Positions 31,734 to 36,539 of a stretch of DNA of 36,539 nucleotides are shown piece by piece. Made by a program: the position numbers and the translations under genes. This DNA is from Chloroflexota bacterium (GTDB lineage: Bacteria > Chloroflexota > Limnocylindria > P2-11E): NCBI GenBank assembly GCA_005882765.1, contig VBDV01000036.1:1-36539 (forward strand). The letters are read 5' to 3'. Position 1 is the first letter of the stretch. Every line of letters starts with the position of its first letter. The notes under the pieces are model-generated. The model saw only the letters and a program-made list of their open reading frames with translations, did no database searches and was not told the DNA's origin.

Positions 31734-33059
31734 GTGCGTGAGCTCGCCGCTGCGGCGATTCTTCTCGGAGTCCTCGTGATCGCCGCTGCCGCACCGAAGC
31801 TTTGGCCGTCCGACATGGACGGCGGTGCGCTGGCGTCAGCACGGCCGCCGGCTGCCATCGCGAGCGCTACGGTCGCGCCGGTCTCTTGGAAGGGGAGGGA
31901 CGGCGGGACGGGCTTCGTCGTGTGCGGCTCGAATGAGAGCTGGGTGCGCCCCACGATCGACGAGGAGAACGCACATCTCGCTGCGGATCCTCGGTACGCA
32001 GGCACCCGCGCCGACGACAGCTACTCGAGAGCATGGCTCCCGTTCCGCGCCGGCGCATCCCTCTTTGACAGCTCGAGCGCCGACGAGCGCGATGATCTGG
32101 TCGCGCTGACCGGCCTCTGGGACGATCCGCACTTCCCCTCCAACGCCGCGGCGTGTGCCTCGATCGAGCCACAGATCTGGCTGTTCGGCTATGCGCCGAC
32201 GAAATACACCGCCGAGGATCGGTTCATCGCGACGCTGCAGGTCACCCCGGCACCGGGGTACCGCATGGTCGTTCTCACGGGCGTGATCCGTCCGCAGCTC
32301 GTCGTCGCCGGGTCCATGAAGGTCGCCTTCTTCGCCATGCCGACGAGTGCGGTCACTCCCACGTTGACCCCCGCGCCAAAGCCGACCCAGCCGACCACGC
32401 CAAACCCGGCCTTCGTGTTTCCCTCCACCGACCGCCCTTTGGAGCTGGCGCTACCGGCCGAATGCCGGCTCCTCGACATGCGCCGGCACAGCGACGAACA
32501 GGGCGCGTTCTGGCGAGTTCAGTGTGGATCGGCGAAGGCAAACCTATCGGTGGCGGTCATCGCGATGCGCCAAAGGTGGGCTCATCTTTCGGGACCACCG
32601 ATCGGAGTTGGCCTCCAGAACTACGCCAAAGGGACGCTCACGATGACGCTGGCGTACCGGCTCGACGGACCGGCCTACGCCGACGATTTCACGCTGGTCC
32701 AGTACTCACGGCCTTATTCGGCGGGAGGTCCCGCGCCCGCGAGTCCATTCGCGTACTTACGTGAGCCCACCGGCTTCGATCTTCCCAAGGGCTGCGGCTG
32801 GCGGGAAAGCCCGGCTGGATTCACGAACGACGGCGCGTACAAGCTGCCCTTCGTGTGTCCAGATCTGCATCCCGCGGAAATCCAGCCCACATTCAATCGC
32901 ACGCTGCAGGCGCAGGGATGGCATGTGGACAACGGCGGATTCGGTTTCCTCACCTACGCAAAGGACGACCTCCGTCTTACGGCGAGCTTCGCGGACGAGA
33001 AGGCGGAGCCGAGTCAAACGCCATGGGTCGTCGAGGCTTTTTGTTGTTTCGGAGCCTAG
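31734..33059 (+). CDS. Secreted protein with a tandem duplicated cysteine-containing domain
   Basis: 441 residues from GTG 31734. An N-terminal hydrophobic segment (about 3-20, AAAAILLGVLVIAAAA) is a signal peptide or anchor. Residues 50-200 form one unrecognised region with two cysteines, followed by a Pro/Thr linker (about 205-228, TPTLTPAPKPTQPTTP). Two divergent copies of a domain of about 100 residues follow, starting at LPAEC (240-244) and LPKGC (350-354). Each has a GA(F/Y) strand, a second cysteine (QC/VC), a W, and a YAKxxLxxT strand. Disulfides are likely. I do not recognise the family. It ends in CTAG shared with the convergent hydantoinase gene. Confidence 0.72.
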   Translation: MRELAAAAILLGVLVIAAAAPKLWPSDMDGGALASARPPAAIASATVAPVSWKGRDGGTGFVVCGSNESWVRPTIDEENAHLAADPRYAGTRADDSYSRAWLPFRAGASLFDSSSADERDDLVALTGLWDDPHFPSNAAACASIEPQIWLFGYAPTKYTAEDRFIATLQVTPAPGYRMVVLTGVIRPQLVVAGSMKVAFFAMPTSAVTPTLTPAPKPTQPTTPNPAFVFPSTDRPLELALPAECRLLDMRRHSDEQGAFWRVQCGSAKANLSVAVIAMRQRWAHLSGPPIGVGLQNYAKGTLTMTLAYRLDGPAYADDFTLVQYSRPYSAGGPAPASPFAYLREPTGFDLPKGCGWRESPAGFTNDGAYKLPFVCPDLHPAEIQPTFNRTLQAQGWHVDNGGFGFLTYAKDDLRLTASFADEKAEPSQTPWVVEAFCCFGA

Positions 33060-34408
33060 TGCGGCGAGGGCGCGCGCGGCACTAGCTTTCCCCTCCCGGG
33101 CTTCGCGACCACAGAACCGCGTTCGAACACGACGTCGCCGCGCGATAAGACGACCTCGGGCCAGCCGGTGACGTCCCACCCTTCGTACGGATCGTAGTCG
33201 CAGGCCGAGTGAAGGTCGGCGGCGCGGACGATGCGTCGCGCCCACGGATCGAAGATCACGACATCGCCATCAGAACCGATCGCGAGCGCGCCTTTCCGTG
33301 GGTACATCCCGGCGACGTGTGCCGGAGACGACGCGAGCACCTCGACCAGCCGCGAGAGCGTGATCCGTCCCTTGCGGACGCCCTCGGAATAGAGCATCGG
33401 CAGGAGTGTCTCGAGGTTTGAAACCCCGGGCGGGATGCGATCGAAGGAGAGGCCCGGCGCGAGCTTCGCCGCGCGCGCGTGCGGAATGTGATCGGTGCCC
33501 ACGGTGTCGAGCGTGCCGTCGGCAAGCGCCGCCCAGACGGCGGCGACATCGTCAGCATCGCGAAGCGGCGGTTGACCGACCCAGAGCGCGGCGTCGGGGC
33601 GGTCGAACTGCGCGCGCGTGAGGTACAGATACAGCGGGCGTGTCTCGCCGAGCACGCGCGCGCGTCCCTTTCCCTCTCGAAGCGCGTGGAGCGCCGCGCG
33701 CGAGCTGAGGTGAACGAGGTAGATCGCGGCACCCGTTCGCTCGGCGAGCTCGACGGCCTCCCGAATGGCTTTCACCTCGGCCTCGACGGGCCGACTCTCG
33801 GGAAAGTGCTCGACGCTGGTCCGCCCCGCGGCGTGGAGCGCCGCGGTCCGTCCGGCGACGATCGCGTGGTCCTCGGCATGGATCGCGACCAGTGCGCCGG
33901 CACCCGCGGCCGCTCGCAGCAGGAGCGCGTAGTCGTCACGGCGCTCGGCGAATCGCGGCGAGACCATGAAGACCTTGAGGCCGGCGTGGCCATCGCGCAC
34001 GAGTGCGGCGACTTCGGCGCGAGCGGCATCGCTCGGATCGGTGACGACGACGTGGAAGGCGAAGTCGGTCAGTGATCGTTCGGCGTCGCGCAGTCCGCGC
34101 TCGACGCCCCGCCTGAGCGAGCCCTCCTCCTGGTAGACCATCGAGACGACGGTCGTGACCCCGCCGGCGACCGCGGCGCGTGTTCCGTGCTCGAAGTCAT
34201 CGAGGGGAGCGAACGTTGGCGTCGACGCGAGGTGTGTGTGGAGGTCGACGCAACCTGGGAGGACGAGCTTCCCCTTCGCGTCGATCTCGCGCGAGGCGGG
34301 ACCCACGTCGCCGATCGCGGTGATGCGGCCGGCAGAGATCGCTAGGTCGGCGTGACGCTCGCCGTTCGGTGTGACGACGAGCCCGCCGCGGATGGCGAGC
34401 TCGATCAC
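33056..34408 (-). CDS. Dihydropyrimidinase/hydantoinase-family amidohydrolase
   Basis: 450 residues from GTG 34408, overlapping the previous stop as GTGA. All metal ligands of the cyclic amidohydrolase family are visible: H57 and H59 in DLHTHL, the carboxylated lysine K145 in GLKVFM, H177 in AIHAED, H233 in LVHLSS, and D306 in GTDHIPH. The end VSNLETLLPMLYSEGV...SPAHVAGMYPRKGALAIGSDGDVVIFDP is typical of D-hydantoinase, dihydropyrimidinase and allantoinase. The substrate is a cyclic ureide or imide, not further resolvable. No transporter or partner carbamoylase lies in the window. Confidence 0.9.
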   Translation of the reverse strand: MIELAIRGGLVVTPNGERHADLAISAGRITAIGDVGPASREIDAKGKLVLPGCVDLHTHLASTPTFAPLDDFEHGTRAAVAGGVTTVVSMVYQEEGSLRRGVERGLRDAERSLTDFAFHVVVTDPSDAARAEVAALVRDGHAGLKVFMVSPRFAERRDDYALLLRAAAGAGALVAIHAEDHAIVAGRTAALHAAGRTSVEHFPESRPVEAEVKAIREAVELAERTGAAIYLVHLSSRAALHALREGKGRARVLGETRPLYLYLTRAQFDRPDAALWVGQPPLRDADDVAAVWAALADGTLDTVGTDHIPHARAAKLAPGLSFDRIPPGVSNLETLLPMLYSEGVRKGRITLSRLVEVLASSPAHVAGMYPRKGALAIGSDGDVVIFDPWARRIVRAADLHSACDYDPYEGWDVTGWPEVVLSRGDVVFERGSVVAKPGRGKLVPRAPSPH

Positions 34409-34731
34409 GCGGTGCGGCGCGCGAAGAGAAGCGCGAAGCCCGCGGCCAGGCCGACGAGCATGAGCACATGGATCCAGAGATCGACGCCGAGGAGACCGCG
34501 CGCGACGACGATGCTGAGCCCGAAGAGCGTCCCCGCGAGAGCGATGACGTAGGCCACCCTCGCCGAAAGCCAGCCGACCAGCCCAACCACCAAGACGACA
34601 CCAAGGAGCGCCTCCGCTATCGCGGCCGGGGCGAGTGCGCCCGCGGGCACCAGCACGCCGGAGTGATATGCGGCAGCGCCGAAGTAGATGAGCACGTTGA
34701 CGATCGTGACCGCGCGCAGCGTGCCGCTCAC
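34405..34731 (-). CDS. Small membrane protein with four predicted helices
   Basis: 108 residues from GTG 34731, four bases after the prfA stop. Four hydrophobic stretches (about 8-26, 32-52, 58-76, 82-102) with short polar loops; the pattern resembles small DoxX-like or DUF4345-type membrane proteins, but I cannot assign it. It is translationally linked on both sides: prfA upstream and hydantoinase downstream. Confidence 0.68.
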   Translation of the reverse strand: MSGTLRAVTIVNVLIYFGAAAYHSGVLVPAGALAPAAIAEALLGVVLVVGLVGWLSARVAYVIALAGTLFGLSIVVARGLLGVDLWIHVLMLVGLAAGFALLFARRTA

Positions 34732-34735
34732 CGGG

Positions 34736-35836
34736 TCACTCGCCGTCCTCTTCAAGGCGCGCGAGGCGATCGGCCTCGTCCTGCTCCGAGAGCGCTTCGA
34801 CAAGGTCGTCGATGTCGCCGTCCATACGCCGGTCCAAGTTCGAGAGGTTGTATCCGAGGCGTCGGTCGGTGAGGCGGTCCTGTGGGAAGTTGTACGTCCG
34901 CATCTTCTCCGAGCGCTCGCCGCGTCCGATCTGGGCGTTGCGCGCCGTCGACTCGCGCGCCGCGCGCTCCTCCGCAGCGCGCGCCAGCAGCCGCGAGCGA
35001 AGGACCGCCATCGCCTTCGTTTTGTTCTTGAGCTGGCTGCGCTCGTCCTGGCAGGTGACGACTTCGCCCGTGGGCAGGTGCGTGATGCGTACCGCGGAGT
35101 CCGTCGTGTTCACGCCCTGCCCGCCGTGGCCGCCGGCGCGGTACAGATCGATCTTCAGATCCTCTTCGTTGATCACGAGGTCGGTCTCCTCGGCCTCGGG
35201 CAGCACGGCGACCGTCGCGGTCGACGTGTGGATGCGGCCCTGCGCCTCGGTCTTGGGAACGCGCTGAACCCGGTGGACTCCGGACTCGAACTTCAGCTTT
35301 GAGTACGCGCCGCGGCCGGTGACCTTGAAGATGACCTCTTTGAAGCCGCCCTTCTCAGCGTGGCTTGCCGATAACTCCTCGACCTTCCAGCGATGCCGCT
35401 CGGCGTAGCGGAGATACATCGTGTAAAGATCGAGCGCGAACAGCGCGGCCTCTTCCCCGCCCTCTCCCGCCCGGATTTCCACGATGACGTTCTTCTCGTC
35501 GAGTGGGTCGCGCGGCACGAGCTGCGCGCGAAGGCGAGTGGTGAGCTCGCCGGTCTTCGTAGTGAGCTCCCCCACTTCCTCGAGCGCGAGGTCGCGCATC
35601 TCCGCATCGTCGCCTTCGGCAAGGTGCTGGGCCTCCGCGAGCCGCCTCTCGGCATCGCGAAGCGAGCGGATCGTCTCCACGATAGGGGCGAGCGACGAGA
35701 GCTCCTGGCCGACCTCGCGGATCCGGTTGCGGTCCGAGGTGGTCTCGGGCGCGCTAACCGACCGCTCGAGCTCTTCGTAGCGCCCCTCGACGCCTTCGAG
35801 CCGCCTGCGGAGTCCGGGCGTGAGCGTGTCGGTCAT
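34736..35836 (-). CDS. prfA: Peptide chain release factor 1
   Basis: 366 residues from ATG 35836, overlapping the DUF1385 stop as ATGA. The catalytic GGQ is at 238-240 in GGHGGQGVNTTDSAVRI, followed by the ribosome-contact region CQDERSQLKNK. The stop-codon recognition tripeptide PxT is PKT (194-196) in QRVPKTEAQGR, which identifies RF1 rather than RF2 (SPF). RF1 terminates at UAA and UAG. PKT differs from the commoner PAT, PVT or PET. It lies beside DUF1385, a neighbourhood common in Gram-positive and Chloroflexota-type genomes. Confidence 0.96.
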   Translation of the reverse strand: MTDTLTPGLRRRLEGVEGRYEELERSVSAPETTSDRNRIREVGQELSSLAPIVETIRSLRDAERRLAEAQHLAEGDDAEMRDLALEEVGELTTKTGELTTRLRAQLVPRDPLDEKNVIVEIRAGEGGEEAALFALDLYTMYLRYAERHRWKVEELSASHAEKGGFKEVIFKVTGRGAYSKLKFESGVHRVQRVPKTEAQGRIHTSTATVAVLPEAEETDLVINEEDLKIDLYRAGGHGGQGVNTTDSAVRITHLPTGEVVTCQDERSQLKNKTKAMAVLRSRLLARAAEERAARESTARNAQIGRGERSEKMRTYNFPQDRLTDRRLGYNLSNLDRRMDGDIDDLVEALSEQDEADRLARLEEDGE

Positions 35837-36539
35837 GCCGCGGCCTCCGCTTCGCGGTCGCCGGCGATGGCCTCTTCGAGGGACGCGACGGCGACCTCGA
35901 TCATCCGCGCGTCTGGCCGTCGCGTCGTGATGCCCTGCAGGAGAAGGCCGGGCACGACCAGCAAGCGCATGAGCGGGGACCGCTCGTGGGCCGCGCCGAG
36001 GCGCAGCGCCTCGTACGAGATCGACGCGACCGGAATGACGAGCAATAGACGAACGACGAGGTCGACCAGCAGATTGACGCGCGGCAGGAAGGCGAAGATC
36101 GCGATCGACACCACGACCACAAGGAGGAGGAATGCCGTCCCGCAGCGCGGGTGCGCGGTGGGGTACGGCTCGATGCGTTCGGGCGTGAGCGGATCGCCGT
36201 GCTCGAAGGCGTGGATCGTCATGTGCTCCGCGCCGTGGTACGCGAACACGCGGCGCACGTCGGGCAGGAACGAGATCGCGACGAGATAGCCGACGAGCAG
36301 CGCAAGACGGATGAGGCCCTCGGTGACGTTCAAGACGACCGAGCTCGGGATCATCGCGCGCGCGAGGCTCGTAGCGAGGTACGGCACGCCGATGAAGAGG
36401 AGGAGAGCGCCGCCGAGCGCCGCGCCCATGATCAGGGTGTTCCCGCCTGTGCCGAGCTGCTCGTCCTGGTCGAGCTGGACTTCGGCCGAGCGCATGAGCA
36501 TGCGAATGCCGTAGTCGAGCGACTCCCAGAGCACGACGA
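35833..36539 (-). CDS. DUF1385 membrane protein (5' truncated at window edge)
   Basis: About 235 residues are visible; GTG 36534 is in frame but the reading frame is open to the edge and DUF1385 proteins are usually about 300 residues, so the true start lies outside. The conserved YHGAEHMTIHAFEHG motif and YPTAHPRCGTAFLLLV segment are intact, with several membrane helices and a C-terminal PGLLLQGITTRRPDARMIEVAVASLEE. Function is unknown. Overlap with prfA indicates co-translation with the release factor gene. Confidence 0.88.
   Translation of the reverse strand, partial: VVLWESLDYGIRMLMRSAEVQLDQDEQLGTGGNTLIMGAALGGALLLFIGVPYLATSLARAMIPSSVVLNVTEGLIRLALLVGYLVAISFLPDVRRVFAYHGAEHMTIHAFEHGDPLTPERIEPYPTAHPRCGTAFLLLVVVVSIAIFAFLPRVNLLVDLVVRLLLVIPVASISYEALRLGAAHERSPLMRLLVVPGLLLQGITTRRPDARMIEVAVASLEEAIAGDREAEAAA

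Noticed and set aside
31157-32005. 282-codon minus-strand frame over the DinB gene
   Set aside because: The DinB frame (31186-31653) has a recognisable metal-binding pattern; the longer frame is a shadow rich in Arg/Gly/Ser.

Overview
The window is 36.5 kb of a G+C-rich bacterial chromosome that is densely packed with genes. Codon third positions are mostly G or C, GTG and TTG starts are common, and many neighbouring genes overlap by 1-4 bases. The gene set (F420-dependent luciferase-like oxidoreductase, DUF1385 next to prfA, several acyl-CoA dehydrogenases, YggT, FecR-like and TolB-like surface proteins) suggests a soil or freshwater Chloroflexota or a related Terrabacteria lineage. That placement is inference; no rRNA or strong lineage marker is present. 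I see no tRNA, rRNA, insertion sequence, phage gene or CRISPR array.

Layout. 1-1.2 kb: C-terminal end of a large secreted protein ending in two equal-length tandem domains. 1.3-4.4 kb: an M48-type membrane metalloprotease and a convergent membrane protein. 4.5-5.7 kb: thiolase. 6-9.2 kb: LLM oxidoreductase with a 45-residue membrane microprotein, a secreted coiled-coil protein with a strong terminator, an SRPBCC protein and a GNAT acetyltransferase. 9.2-12.9 kb: an APH-type phosphotransferase divergent from an acyl-CoA dehydrogenase/small protein/SDR cassette, then methylglyoxal synthase. 12.9-15.2 kb: an isocitrate lyase-family gene flanked by two microprotein genes (49 residues, Cys-rich; 36 residues, acidic) and divergent from a LysR regulator. 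15.2-18.1 kb: TPR protein, acyl-CoA dehydrogenase, thioesterase, YggT.

18.1-28.8 kb is one long minus-strand array: FecR-domain protein, serine hydrolase, thymidylate synthase (thyA), dihydrofolate reductase (folA), AcuC-like deacetylase, Yip1-like and DUF983-like membrane proteins, AlkZ-like DNA glycosylase, Acs-like acyl-CoA synthetase and TolB-like lipoprotein. From the serine hydrolase to the synthetase the genes are joined by stop/start overlaps or gaps of at most 11 bases. 28.8-36.5 kb: a shortened GNAT gene, a DUF1871-like protein and TPR regulator pair, DinB, a secreted protein with a duplicated domain, and a coupled set DUF1385-prfA-membrane protein-hydantoinase.

The main metabolic theme is acyl-CoA and acetate use: thiolase, two acyl-CoA dehydrogenases, SDR, thioesterase, acyl-CoA synthetase with a deacetylase that may control it, and isocitrate lyase. 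A second theme is thymidylate supply with DNA repair.

The most notable regulatory pattern is compactness. Many starts have a TANNNT-like -10 box only 4-9 bases upstream and no Shine-Dalgarno, which predicts leaderless mRNAs. At least two divergent pairs share overlapping -10 boxes. Four convergent pairs overlap through a CTAG or TTAG that encodes both stop codons.
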